From Candidatus Pelagibacter sp. (lineage in GTDB: Bacteria; Pseudomonadota; Alphaproteobacteria; Pelagibacterales; Pelagibacteraceae), in NCBI GenBank assembly GCA_028097945.1, contig JAOHFJ010000008.1, forward strand, positions 1-36,065: 36,065 nt of DNA, given 5' to 3'. Both the position numbers and the translations under genes were made by a program. A model generated the notes under the pieces. That model was not told where the DNA came from. It did not search any database and saw nothing but the letters and a program-made list of their open reading frames with translations. How positions within the stretch are numbered: the first letter of the stretch is position 1; every line of letters begins with the position of its first letter. Shown here piece after piece: positions 1 through 8,159 of this stretch.

Positions 1-1142
1 ATGTTATTCATTGGTTAAGTAAAAGTGGTTTAAAGTTTGTTCCTATAAAAGGAAAACAATCCTTTGTTGTAAACGGAATAACTAAATATTGGGGAGGGTT
101 AACCCTTGAGGTAAAAGGACAAGGTGAAGGTCTGGTGAAATCATTAACCTCCATAGTAAAAAAAAGAGGAATAAAAATTAATTATGGTACTGCCGCGAAA
201 GAATTAATTACAATTAATGGAGAAGTTAAAGGCTTAAAAGCTATTAAAAATAAAAGACTTAAAATATTTTATTCTAATAATGTAATTCTTGCATGTGGCG
301 GCTTTGAAGCTGACGCAAAGATGAGAAAAAAATATTTAGGAAAAGGATGGGAAAATGTAAAAGTAAGAGGAACAAAACATAATACTGGCGATGGTTTGAA
401 AATGTCATTTAAATTAGGCGCAGATCCTTATGGAGAATGGAAAGGGTGCCATGCTGTTTTTCATGATTTAAATGGTCCGAAATTTAGCGATTTAAAAATT
501 GCAGCAAAATATAGAAAAATTAGTTACCCTTGGGGAATTGTAATAAATGCTAATGGTCAAAGGTTTGTCGACGAAGGTGAAGATCTTAGAAATTATACTT
601 ATGCAAAATTTGGCAGAGAAGTTGTAAAACAACCAAAGCAGTTAGCATGGCAAATTTTTGATAAAAAAGTAAGACCAATGCTTTATAAGGAATATGATGT
701 TAAAAGTGCCACAATGGTTAAAGCCAACACATTAAAGAGTTTAGTTAAAAAATTGAAAGGCGTTAATAGTAAAAAAGCCATTAAAACAATTTTAGAATAT
801 AATTCAAAAGTTAATATAAAAATTAAATTTGATCCAACAAAAAAAGATGGAAAAAAGACTAATGGTCTTAAAATAAATAAAACTAATTGGGCTAATAAGA
901 TTGATACACCTCCTTATTATGGTTATGGAGTAACTTGCGGAATAACTTTTACTTACGGTGGTTTAAAAGTAAACGAGAAATGCCAGGTCTTAAATAAATC
1001 AAAAAAACCAATTAGCGGTTTATATGCTGCAGGAGAAATGGTTGGTGGAATATTTTACAATAATTATCCTGGTGGTAGTGGGCTTACTTCGGGATCTGTT
1101 TTTGGAAGAATAGCTGGTAAAAACGCTGCCAGCAAAAATTAA
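1..1142 (+). CDS. FAD-dependent dehydrogenase, TcuA/fumarate-reductase-like (5' end outside window)
   Basis: The reading frame is open from base 3, so the N-terminal FAD-binding Rossmann part lies outside the window. About 379 residues are visible. They carry ILACGGFEAD, typical of the second FAD-contacting strand of the FAD_binding_2 (succinate dehydrogenase/fumarate reductase flavoprotein) family. The C-terminus has GLYAAGEMVGG followed by NYPGGSGLTSGSVFGRIAG, the form seen in TcuA-type tricarballylate dehydrogenases. Such enzymes oxidise or reduce a C-C bond in a di- or tricarboxylate. A TTT-type tricarboxylate transporter follows 116 bases downstream, which fits a catabolic partner for the imported acid. 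The true substrate cannot be read from the sequence; other members act on 3-ketosteroids or fumarate. The GTG at 135 is not a start, since homology-like sequence continues upstream. Confidence 0.8.
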   Translation, partial: VIHWLSKSGLKFVPIKGKQSFVVNGITKYWGGLTLEVKGQGEGLVKSLTSIVKKRGIKINYGTAAKELITINGEVKGLKAIKNKRLKIFYSNNVILACGGFEADAKMRKKYLGKGWENVKVRGTKHNTGDGLKMSFKLGADPYGEWKGCHAVFHDLNGPKFSDLKIAAKYRKISYPWGIVINANGQRFVDEGEDLRNYTYAKFGREVVKQPKQLAWQIFDKKVRPMLYKEYDVKSATMVKANTLKSLVKKLKGVNSKKAIKTILEYNSKVNIKIKFDPTKKDGKKTNGLKINKTNWANKIDTPPYYGYGVTCGITFTYGGLKVNEKCQVLNKSKKPISGLYAAGEMVGGIFYNNYPGGSGLTSGSVFGRIAGKNAASKN

Positions 1143-1187
1143 TTAAAAAGCATAAAAAAACCCTTCTTACGCTTAACTTCTAAATAT

Positions 1188-1217
1188 TTGCCAACTGTTG
1201 AATTTTTTTTCTAATCA
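1188..1217 (+). promoter_or_regulatory. possible promoter for the tctC-like gene
   Basis: TTGCCA at 1188-1193 and TAATCA at 1212-1217 are separated by 18 bases. They lie about 40 bases before the preferred start codon of the binding-protein gene. The match to a sigma-70 promoter is only moderate, and in DNA this AT-rich such matches occur by chance. The location in the 116-base gap is the main support. Confidence 0.3.
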
Positions 1218-1246
1218 TGTTTTATTTTCTTTTTTTAAAAATCAAC

Positions 1247-1251
1247 AAGGA
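1247..1251 (+). promoter_or_regulatory. ribosome binding site that sets the tctC start
   Basis: AAGGA lies 7 bases before ATG 1259. The more upstream in-frame ATG at 1217 has no such site and would put a 14-residue tail before the signal peptide. The site therefore favours 1259 as the true start. Confidence 0.6.
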
Positions 1252-1258
1252 TAACAAT

Positions 1259-2317
1259 ATGTTTAAAAAAATAATTGCAACTTTAGTTGCCTCTGTTCTA
1301 ACAGTATCAAGCTTGTTTGCAGCAGATTATTCAGGAAAAACTGTAACCATTTGGATCCCTTTTAAAGCAGGTGGAGGTTCTGATACTTGGGCAAGAGCGA
1401 TTGCTCCAGCTTTCAGTGCTAACTTACCAGGAAATCCAACAGTAGTTGTTAAAAATGTTACTGATGGTAAAGCTATCGGTGCTTCAAACAAATACTTTGC
1501 TGAACACGGTAAAGATAAAGATGGGTTAGTTGTATGGGGAACTTCAGGTTCTACTCAACTTCCATATTTATTCAAAGACGATAGAGTAAGATATGATTAT
1601 AAAAATGTTACACCAATTTTTGCTAGCGGAACAGGTGGAGTGTTATACGTTAGAAAAGATTTAGGCATTAACGATATCATAAAAGACTTTGATAAATTAA
1701 AAAGTTCAAAACTTGTTTATGGTTCTCAAGGTAAAACATCTTTAGATGCAGTTCCAATACTTGCATTTGATATGTTGGGCTTAGATGTAAATGTAGTTTA
1801 CGGTATGAAAGGTAGAAAAGCTGGTCGAGCAGCTTTAGATAGAGGAGAAGCTACTTTAGATTATCAAACAACTGCGGCTTACTTAAAAAGTGTAAAACCT
1901 TTAGTAGATAAAGGTGAAAGAGTTGCACTTATGAGCTGGGGTGCATTAGAGAATGGTAAAGTTGTTAGAGATCCTAATTTCCCAGACATTCCTGCGTTTC
2001 CAGAAGTTTATGAAGCTGTAACTGGTAAAAAGTTTAAAGGCACAGAAGCTAAATCTTGGACTGCATTATTTCTTTCTGGTTTTGGTACACAAAAATATAT
2101 TATGTTACCAAAAGGAGCTAAGAGAGATGTTGTAAAAGCTTGGCAATCTGCAGCAGAAGCAATTGTTAATGACCCTGCAGCTATGAAGGTTATTAATAAG
2201 AAACTTGGAAAATATGATCAAGTAACTGGTAAAGCTTTGAAGCCAGCTTTGAAAAAAGCTACGACAATTGACAGTGCTTCAAACAAATACTTACAAGCTT
2301 GGAAAGCTACTAAGTAA
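1259..2317 (+). CDS. tctC: TTT-family (TctC/Bug-like) periplasmic substrate-binding protein
   Basis: The product is a periplasmic solute receptor of the tripartite tricarboxylate transporter (TTT) system, 352 residues from ATG 1259. It begins with a signal peptide (MFKKIIATLVASVLTVSSLF, then AADYSG, cleavage probably near AA-D). The mature part starts with VTIWIPFKAGGGSDTWAR, matching the Bug-family first strand and ligand loop, where an IVPFxAGGxxD-type motif is usual. The length is slightly above the usual 320-330. ATG 1217 is in frame but would bury the signal peptide, whereas ATG 1259 has an AAGGA ribosome site. TctA/TctB genes follow, so it should feed that permease. The ligand is unknown: citrate, tricarballylate or other carboxylates are possible. 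A terminator right after the gene would favour excess receptor over permease. Confidence 0.88.
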   Translation: MFKKIIATLVASVLTVSSLFAADYSGKTVTIWIPFKAGGGSDTWARAIAPAFSANLPGNPTVVVKNVTDGKAIGASNKYFAEHGKDKDGLVVWGTSGSTQLPYLFKDDRVRYDYKNVTPIFASGTGGVLYVRKDLGINDIIKDFDKLKSSKLVYGSQGKTSLDAVPILAFDMLGLDVNVVYGMKGRKAGRAALDRGEATLDYQTTAAYLKSVKPLVDKGERVALMSWGALENGKVVRDPNFPDIPAFPEVYEAVTGKKFKGTEAKSWTALFLSGFGTQKYIMLPKGAKRDVVKAWQSAAEAIVNDPAAMKVINKKLGKYDQVTGKALKPALKKATTIDSASNKYLQAWKATK

Positions 2318-2330
2318 TTAATTAATTTGT

Positions 2331-2362
2331 AAAAAAAGGGGGCAAAGCCCCCTTTTTTTTTA
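2331..2362 (+). terminator. strong intrinsic terminator between tctC and tctA
   Basis: GGGGGC and GCCCCC form a 6-bp G/C stem with an AAA loop (2338-2352). An upstream run of seven A and a downstream run of nine T extend the stem and give the poly-U tail. It lies 13 bases after the tctC stop and 11 bases before the tctA start, so it probably reduces rather than fully blocks expression of the permease genes. Confidence 0.9.
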
Positions 2363-2372
2363 TAATAGAAAA

Positions 2373-4010
2373 ATGTTAGAAGCTTTATTAGCAGCCTTAG
2401 CAACGGTCTTGTCAGGCCAGTCATTATTCTTTTTAATATTAGGAGTCGCGTTAGGTTTAGTTGTTGGAGTAATTCCAGGATTTGGTGGAACTGTTGGTTT
2501 ATCTTTACTACTTCCATTTGTTTTTGGAATGGAGCCTGTTTCAGGAATAGCAATGATGATGGGTTTAATGTCTGTTGTTGCTACATCTGATACCTTCCCA
2601 GCAGTTTTAATTGGCGTTCCAGGTTCTGTATCAGCACAAGCAACAGTGATGGATGGTTTTCCTTTGGCAAAAAAAGGTCAGGCAGCTAGAGCTTTATCCG
2701 CAGCTTTCTTTTCATCATTGTTTGGAGGATTGTTTGGTGCAATTTTGCTTACAATGGTTATTCAAATTGCAAAGCCAATTATTTTAGCATTTGGAACAGG
2801 TGAAATGTTTATGTTAGCTGTCTTTGGAATTTCTATTGTTGGAACATTAACCGGCTCTAGTATATTTAAAGGTTTAATTGCTGCATTTTTAGGTCTAGCA
2901 ATTGGCGCAATAGGTATTGCACCAGCAAGTTCTGAGTATCGTTTAGATTTTAGTACAGTTTTAGAAGTTCAAAATCCTATCGTGATGTATTTAGGTGGAG
3001 GCATACACTTAATGGTGGTTGCTATTGCTATATTCGCTTTTCCTGAGATAGTAGAGTTATTAAGATCTAATAAGCCTGTCTCTGAAAAAGCAGAACTTGA
3101 AAAAACAGGTTGGTTAGTCGGTTTAAAAGATTTTTTAAGAAATAAATTTCTAGTACTTAGATGTTCATTTATTGGAAGCTTTATAGGGTTAATTCCTGGA
3201 ATAGGTGGCTCTTGTATTGATTGGATTAGTTATAGCCATGCAAAAACTACGGAAAAAAATACAGATAACTTTGGTCAAGGTGACATTAGAGGAGTAATAG
3301 GTCCAGAAGCTAGCTCTAATTCTAAAGAAGGAGGGGCGTTAATTCCAACTTTATTATTTGGAATACCCGGTTCTGGTGGAACTGCAGTTTTAATGGGAGG
3401 GTTAATTTTAATTGGTGTTGATCCAGGAATTCAAATGGTCGATACGCAACTTGATCTTATCTATACAATAATTTGGTCATTAGCCATTGCTAACATATTC
3501 GGTGCAATTATTTGTGCAGCTTTAGCAAAACCTATCTCCCAACTAACAACTATTAATTTTACTTTATTAGCTCCATTTTTAATATCTTTAATTTTATTTG
3601 CTATATTTAACTCTACTCGTTCATGGGGCGACTTAATCTTTGCAACTTTTATTGGGATTTTAGCTGTTTATATGAAGAGATTTGATTATTCTCGAGTTGC
3701 TTTAATGATCGGTTTTGTATTAAGCGATAGTATAGAAACTTATCTATATCAAACTATACAATTTTACTCTTTTAGCCAGTTATTTACGCGACCAATATTT
3801 TTAATTTTAATTTTAGTCTCGGCTTTTTCAATTTACTCTGGAATAAAGATTCTTAAAAAACGTGATCAGTACTTAAGTAAAAATAATTTTGAAGCAAGTA
3901 AAAGAACTGGACCTCAATGGATATTTTTATCCTTAATGGGGTTGATTGGCGCTTATACTATTTTTTCAACTGATCATTTGCAGTTTTTTGGGAAAAATAT
4001 TTCCCGTTAG
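2373..4010 (+). CDS. tctA: TTT transporter large permease subunit TctA (probably the front part of a TctA-TctB fusion)
   Basis: This is a multi-pass inner-membrane permease of the TctA family. It shows the conserved glycine/proline-rich motif GLVVGVIPGFGGTVGL near residues 28-43 and its internal-repeat counterpart FIGLIPGIGGSCIDW near residue 270. A further conserved stretch, PTLLFGIPGSGGTAVLMGG, follows near residue 325. About eleven hydrophobic segments are present. Family members are usually about 500 residues, while this frame gives 545. The extra C-terminal residues after KKRDQYLS (about GPQWIFLSLMGLIGAY) look like the first helix of a TctB domain. Reading then ends at TAG 4010, shortly after a T6 run at 3984-3989. 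Removing one T joins this frame to the next ORF, giving 668 residues. Either this is a fused TctAB with an indel, or TctA and TctB overlap by 65 bases. Confidence 0.9.
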   Translation: MLEALLAALATVLSGQSLFFLILGVALGLVVGVIPGFGGTVGLSLLLPFVFGMEPVSGIAMMMGLMSVVATSDTFPAVLIGVPGSVSAQATVMDGFPLAKKGQAARALSAAFFSSLFGGLFGAILLTMVIQIAKPIILAFGTGEMFMLAVFGISIVGTLTGSSIFKGLIAAFLGLAIGAIGIAPASSEYRLDFSTVLEVQNPIVMYLGGGIHLMVVAIAIFAFPEIVELLRSNKPVSEKAELEKTGWLVGLKDFLRNKFLVLRCSFIGSFIGLIPGIGGSCIDWISYSHAKTTEKNTDNFGQGDIRGVIGPEASSNSKEGGALIPTLLFGIPGSGGTAVLMGGLILIGVDPGIQMVDTQLDLIYTIIWSLAIANIFGAIICAALAKPISQLTTINFTLLAPFLISLILFAIFNSTRSWGDLIFATFIGILAVYMKRFDYSRVALMIGFVLSDSIETYLYQTIQFYSFSQLFTRPIFLILILVSAFSIYSGIKILKKRDQYLSKNNFEASKRTGPQWIFLSLMGLIGAYTIFSTDHLQFFGKNISR

Positions 4011-4380
4011 TGTTGGAATACTTCTTTGTGTTTTTACAGCAATTACTGCCCTCCAAATGAAATTTGCTAAAAGAGACTCCAAAGTATTTTTTGATAATGA
4101 AATAGCATTTTCAAGACAACCTAATATTAGAAGTTACTGGTTAACTATATTTTGGTTTATATCCCCCCTATTTTTATCAATTTTTATAGGCTTCTATATT
4201 TCTATTGGTTTATTTGTAATATTTTTTTTAAATCAAATAGCAAGAAAGAGTTTACTATTTAGTGCCATAAGTGGCTTAATTGTTTGGATTTTTCTTGGAG
4301 CAATTTCTCACTTTATGGTAATGGATTTTCCACCAGGCATATTACAATCTTATCTAGAGCTTCCTTGGCCGTTAGGTTAA
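3946..4380 (+). CDS. tctB: TctB-like small permease subunit (probably the C-terminal part of a TctA-TctB fusion)
   Basis: The frame holds a small hydrophobic protein with three to four membrane segments. The stretch FPVSVGILLCVFTAITALQM resembles the TctB pattern of an FP..VG.LL strand leading into the second helix, followed by a loop rich in charged residues and two more helices. TctB proteins are about 150 residues; this one is 144 from ATG 3946. The first 16 residues (MALILFFQ...) come from a frame that overlaps TctA, and no ribosome site precedes that ATG. The better first helix is in the TctA frame just before the T6 run. I therefore favour a continuous TctA-TctB protein. An independently translated TctB cannot be excluded. 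Confidence 0.65.
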   Translation: MALILFFQLIICSFLGKIFPVSVGILLCVFTAITALQMKFAKRDSKVFFDNEIAFSRQPNIRSYWLTIFWFISPLFLSIFIGFYISIGLFVIFFLNQIARKSLLFSAISGLIVWIFLGAISHFMVMDFPPGILQSYLELPWPLG

Positions 4381-4423
4381 ATTAAGTTTCTAATCAATTA
4401 AAAAAAATATATATTCTGAAATT

Positions 4424-5188
4424 ATGATCATTGGGTTTATAGGCACAGGAAAAATTTCATCATCTATTATTTTAGGTATTTTTAAATCAAAACTTAATGT
4501 TAAGCGAATTTATATATCTTCAAGAAATAGAAACATAGCTAAAAAATTAGCCAAAAAATTTACTAAGGTAAAAATTCTCAATGATAATCAAGAGATTATC
4601 GATAAATCATCAACTGTTTTTTTAGGAGTTACACCTAGTGTCGGAAACAACATACTATCAAAGCTAAGATTTTCAAAAAATAAAAAAATCATTAGTTTAA
4701 TTTCAACTATAAACTTAAGTAAATTAAAACAGATTACAAAAAATAAGAATGTAGTTAGAGCAACTCCTTTACCTCCAATTGAAATTAAAAAAGGACCAAT
4801 TATTATTTGTCCTCCAAGTAAATTTGCTAAAAATATTTTTAAACACCTAGGTCAAGTGTTAGAGATTAGAAATGAAAAACTAAGTTATAAGTTTTGGTCT
4901 ACAGCATCATTAATGGCAACATATTATGAAATTTTAAATACAAGTTCTAAGTGGCTTACAAAAAAAGGAATTAATAAAAAACTTGCTGATACTTATGTTG
5001 CAGAATTATTTTTTGCTTTAAGTCAGGATGCTTTAAATAAATCATCACAAGGTTATAAAAAGCTCGTAGCGGACTCACAGACGCCAAAGGGCTTAAATAT
5101 GCAGGTTCTAAATGAATTGAAAAAAGGAAAATTCTTTACTAAGTTCTCTAAAGCTCTTGAAAACGTAAACAAAAGAGTGAGCAAATAA
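4424..5188 (+). CDS. pyrroline-5-carboxylate-reductase-like NAD(P)-binding protein, atypical
   Basis: The N-terminus MIIGFIGTGKISSSIILGIF is a Rossmann dinucleotide fold of the ProC/F420-oxidoreductase type. VVRATPLPP near residue 113 stands where ProC has an RxMPNxP motif. The C-terminal helical dimerisation half is present, but ProC's usual SGSGPA and SPGGTT motifs are replaced (STASLMA and DSQTPKGLNMQ). The 254 residues match ProC in length. The motif changes suggest a paralogous reductase rather than the proline-biosynthesis enzyme, or a related amino-acid/imine reductase. It ends 3 bases before livH, so it probably shares a transcript with the amino-acid transporter, which hints at a role in handling the imported substrate. 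Confidence 0.6.
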   Translation: MIIGFIGTGKISSSIILGIFKSKLNVKRIYISSRNRNIAKKLAKKFTKVKILNDNQEIIDKSSTVFLGVTPSVGNNILSKLRFSKNKKIISLISTINLSKLKQITKNKNVVRATPLPPIEIKKGPIIICPPSKFAKNIFKHLGQVLEIRNEKLSYKFWSTASLMATYYEILNTSSKWLTKKGINKKLADTYVAELFFALSQDALNKSSQGYKKLVADSQTPKGLNMQVLNELKKGKFFTKFSKALENVNKRVSK

Positions 5189-5191
5189 ATC

Positions 5192-6103
5192 ATGGAATAT
5201 TTTATACAACAATTAGTTAACGGAATTACTTTAGGTTCGATCTATGGACTTATCGCTATTGGTTATACGATGGTTTACGGAATTATCGGCATGATCAACT
5301 TTGCCCATGGAGATATATTCATGATCGGAGCCTTCGTTGCTTTAATTTCATTTATTATATTTGGTTTAACCGGTGTAGCCTTACCAATAATATTATTATT
5401 AGTTTTATTAATCGCAATGTTGTTCACTGCTTGTTATGGCTGGACAGTCGAAAAATTAGCTTACAAACCTTTAAGAGGATCTTTTAGATTAGCTCCACTT
5501 ATTTCTGCTTTAGGTATGTCAATTGTACTTCAAAACTATGTACAAGTAGCACAAGGTGCAAGAGTGAAACCAATGCAGCCTTTAATCTCTGGTGGTTTAG
5601 AATTTTTTAAAAATTCTGAATTTGTTGTAACAGTAAGTTATTTACAAATTTTTATTGTTGTTTTAACAGTTATTTTAATGGGTATCTTTACTTATTTAAT
5701 TACAAAGACCGATCTTGGAAGAGCTCAAAGAGCATGTGAGCAAGATAGAACAATGACTGCGTTGTTAGGAATAAATGTAGATAGAACAATATCTATAACA
5801 TTTATAATTGGCTCATCATTAGCATCTGTGGCTGGAATGATGTTCGTGCTTTATTATGGTGTAATTGATTTTTACATTGGGTTCTTAGCTGGAATAAAAG
5901 CTTTTACTGCAGCAGTGTTAGGAGGAATTGGATCATTGCCTGGAGCAATGTTAGGCGGCTTGTTAATCGGACTTATCGAAACCTTCTGGGCTGGATATGT
6001 TTCACTTGAATACAAAGATGTTGCAGCTTTTAGTGTATTAATTGTAGTTTTAATTTTCTTTCCAACTGGATTTCTTGGAAAACCTGATATCGAGAAAGTT
6101 TAA
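5192..6103 (+). CDS. livH: branched-chain amino acid ABC transporter permease LivH
   Basis: This is a 303-residue inner-membrane permease. It starts with QQLVNGITLGSIYGLIAIGY and MVYGIIGMINFAHGD, the hallmark N-terminus of LivH. About eight hydrophobic helices are present, with the GIKAFTAAVLGGIGSLPGAM loop near residue 230 that contacts the ATPase (EAA-like motif). Length is normal. LivH pairs with LivM to form the membrane channel of the high-affinity amino-acid importer. The gene opens the livHMGF block 3 bases after the ProC-like gene and overlaps livM by 1 base. The substrate class (leucine/isoleucine/valine, other amino acids, amides or urea) cannot be settled from the permease alone. 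Confidence 0.95.
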   Translation: MEYFIQQLVNGITLGSIYGLIAIGYTMVYGIIGMINFAHGDIFMIGAFVALISFIIFGLTGVALPIILLLVLLIAMLFTACYGWTVEKLAYKPLRGSFRLAPLISALGMSIVLQNYVQVAQGARVKPMQPLISGGLEFFKNSEFVVTVSYLQIFIVVLTVILMGIFTYLITKTDLGRAQRACEQDRTMTALLGINVDRTISITFIIGSSLASVAGMMFVLYYGVIDFYIGFLAGIKAFTAAVLGGIGSLPGAMLGGLLIGLIETFWAGYVSLEYKDVAAFSVLIVVLIFFPTGFLGKPDIEKV

Positions 6104-7371
6104 TGGAAAAGAAAGATATCATTCAGTCATTTAAAGATAGTTTATTTACAGGCTTAATTGCTTTAGCTTTATTCGGTCCCATTGTAGGATTGAGAACCGC
6201 CTCTAAAGGAGAAGGGTTATTTATTACTCCTCAGTGGGGTGTAGTTTTTTTATTAGTTGGACTTTGTATTCTTGGAAGATTTTTAATAAATCTAAACTCA
6301 GCAAGAAAAACTGAGTTTACTTTTTTCTCAAAATTCACTTCAAAGTTTTCATCTATAACCGAAGACAAAGCAAAACATTTTGCTATCACAGGAGTATTGT
6401 TTGCAGTGGTGTTTCCATTTTTACCATTTACTGACCGGTACTTTATGGACGTAGCTATAATGATTTTGACCTACATTATGTTAGGTTGGGGTTTAAACAT
6501 TGTTGTTGGATTAGCAGGTCTTCTTGATTTAGGTTATGTGGCTTTCTATGCGGTTGGCGCTTATTCGTATGCATTAATAGCTACAACATTTGGCTGGTCA
6601 TTTTGGATATGTTTGCCTTTAGCTGGAGTGTTTGCAGCCTTTTTTGGAATTTTACTTGGATTTCCTGTTTTAAGATTAAGAGGTGACTATCTTGCAATTG
6701 TTACATTAGGTTTTGGAGAAATTATAAGAATAATTCTAATCAATTGGTATGAGGTAACAAATGGACCAGATGGAATTACAGGTATACCACGTCCATCTTT
6801 CTTTGGATTACCTTTTAAAAGATCTCCTGATGAAGGAGAAACTAGCTTTCATTTATTCTTTAATCTTGAATACTCGACGATGCATCGAATAATATTTTTA
6901 TACTATTTAATTTTAGTATTAGCGTTAATTACAAATTACTTCACACTCAAAATTAGAAAGCTACCAGTTGGTAGAGCTTGGGAAGCTTTAAGAGAAGACG
7001 AGATTGCTTGTAAGTCACTTGGAGTTAATCCAACTAATACAAAATTAACAGCGTTTGCAATAGGAGCTATGTTCGGAGGATTTGCTGGATCTTTTTTTGC
7101 AACTCGACAAGCATTTATCAGTCCTGAAAGTTTTACATTTATTGAGTCAGCAATCATCGTAGCAATTGTTGTTTTAGGAGGAATGGGATCTCAAACGGGT
7201 GTAGTTTTGGCATCAATTTTTTTAATTGGTATTACAGAAATATTTAGAGACTTAGAACAATATAGAATGATCGCTTTTGGTGGAGCGATGGTTTTAATAA
7301 TGGTGTTTAAACCAAAAGGAATATTAGCAAATAGGAAGCCAACTATTCTTATGCACGGAGATAAGAAATGA
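6103..7371 (+). CDS. livM: branched-chain amino acid ABC transporter permease LivM
   Basis: This is the second permease subunit, 422 residues, the long LivM form with an extra N-terminal membrane segment before the conserved core. The core shows LGWGLNIVVGLAGLLDLGYVAFYAVGAY near residues 127-154, then LAIVTLGFGEIIRI and the cytoplasmic GRAWEALREDEIACKSLGVN loop that couples to the ATPases. VVLGGMGSQTGVVL lies near the end. The start ATG overlaps the livH stop (1 base), and the stop overlaps livG by 4 bases. This points to translational coupling and balanced subunit amounts. Confidence 0.95.
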   Translation: MEKKDIIQSFKDSLFTGLIALALFGPIVGLRTASKGEGLFITPQWGVVFLLVGLCILGRFLINLNSARKTEFTFFSKFTSKFSSITEDKAKHFAITGVLFAVVFPFLPFTDRYFMDVAIMILTYIMLGWGLNIVVGLAGLLDLGYVAFYAVGAYSYALIATTFGWSFWICLPLAGVFAAFFGILLGFPVLRLRGDYLAIVTLGFGEIIRIILINWYEVTNGPDGITGIPRPSFFGLPFKRSPDEGETSFHLFFNLEYSTMHRIIFLYYLILVLALITNYFTLKIRKLPVGRAWEALREDEIACKSLGVNPTNTKLTAFAIGAMFGGFAGSFFATRQAFISPESFTFIESAIIVAIVVLGGMGSQTGVVLASIFLIGITEIFRDLEQYRMIAFGGAMVLIMVFKPKGILANRKPTILMHGDKK

Positions 7372-8159
7372 GCAATTTATTATCAGTTGAAAATTTGACA
7401 ATGAAGTTTGGTGGATTGACTGCAATTGATGATTTAAGTTTTGATGCGAAAAATAATCAAATAACTTCTATCATTGGACCTAACGGTGCAGGAAAAACTA
7501 CTGTATTTAATTGTCTAACAGGATTTTATAAACCTACTAATGGTCAAATGTTCTTACATAAAGAGGATAGCAAAATTTCATTAAGAAAATATACAGACTT
7601 TAAAATTGCTTATGTAGCGAAGGTGGCTAGAACTTTTCAAAATATTAGATTATTCCCAGCAATGTCAGTTCTTGAAAATTTATTAGTTGCTCAACATAAT
7701 GAATTAATGGCTGCTTCTGGTTATTCTTTATTTGGCTTACTTAATCTTAAAACCTATAGAGACAAAGAACAGCTAGCAGTCGATAAAGCAAGATACTGGT
7801 TAGATATAATTGGTTTAACTCATAGAGCAGATGATAATGCAGGAGACCTTCCTTATGGCGATCAAAGAAAATTAGAAATAGTTCGCGCAATGTGTATTGA
7901 ACCAAGGTTATTGTGCTTAGATGAACCAGCTGCAGGATTAAATCCAAAAGAGTCTGCTGAGTTAAATAAATTACTAAAGTTTATCAAAACAGAAAAACAA
8001 ACAGGAATTTTATTAATTGAACATGATATGAGTGTTGTTATGGGGATTTCTGATCACGTTGTTGTTTTAAACTATGGTAAGAAAATATTTGAAGGAACAG
8101 CTGATCAAACTAAAAATAGCAAAGAAGTTATCGAAGCCTATCTAGGAGTAGATGAATAA
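7368..8159 (+). CDS. livG: ABC transporter ATP-binding protein LivG
   Basis: This is a cytoplasmic ATPase subunit of 263 residues. Walker A is GPNGAGKTT (residues 37-45). ARTFQNIRLF is the LivG-type Q-loop. The signature region reads LPYGDQRKLEIVRAM, in which the LSGGQ-like motif has the LivG form (YG-DQR). Walker B is LLCLDEPAAGLNP, and the H-loop is LLIEHDM. The C-terminus IFEGTADQ...VIEAYLG is the usual LivG tail. It overlaps livM by 4 bases and livF by 1 base. It works as a dimer with LivF to power import. Confidence 0.95.
   Translation: MSNLLSVENLTMKFGGLTAIDDLSFDAKNNQITSIIGPNGAGKTTVFNCLTGFYKPTNGQMFLHKEDSKISLRKYTDFKIAYVAKVARTFQNIRLFPAMSVLENLLVAQHNELMAASGYSLFGLLNLKTYRDKEQLAVDKARYWLDIIGLTHRADDNAGDLPYGDQRKLEIVRAMCIEPRLLCLDEPAAGLNPKESAELNKLLKFIKTEKQTGILLIEHDMSVVMGISDHVVVLNYGKKIFEGTADQTKNSKEVIEAYLGVDE

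Noticed and set aside
2218..2553. Minus-strand ORF over the tctC end and tctA start
   Set aside because: It spans a strong terminator and two well-supported genes and its translation resembles no protein; it is a frame shadow.
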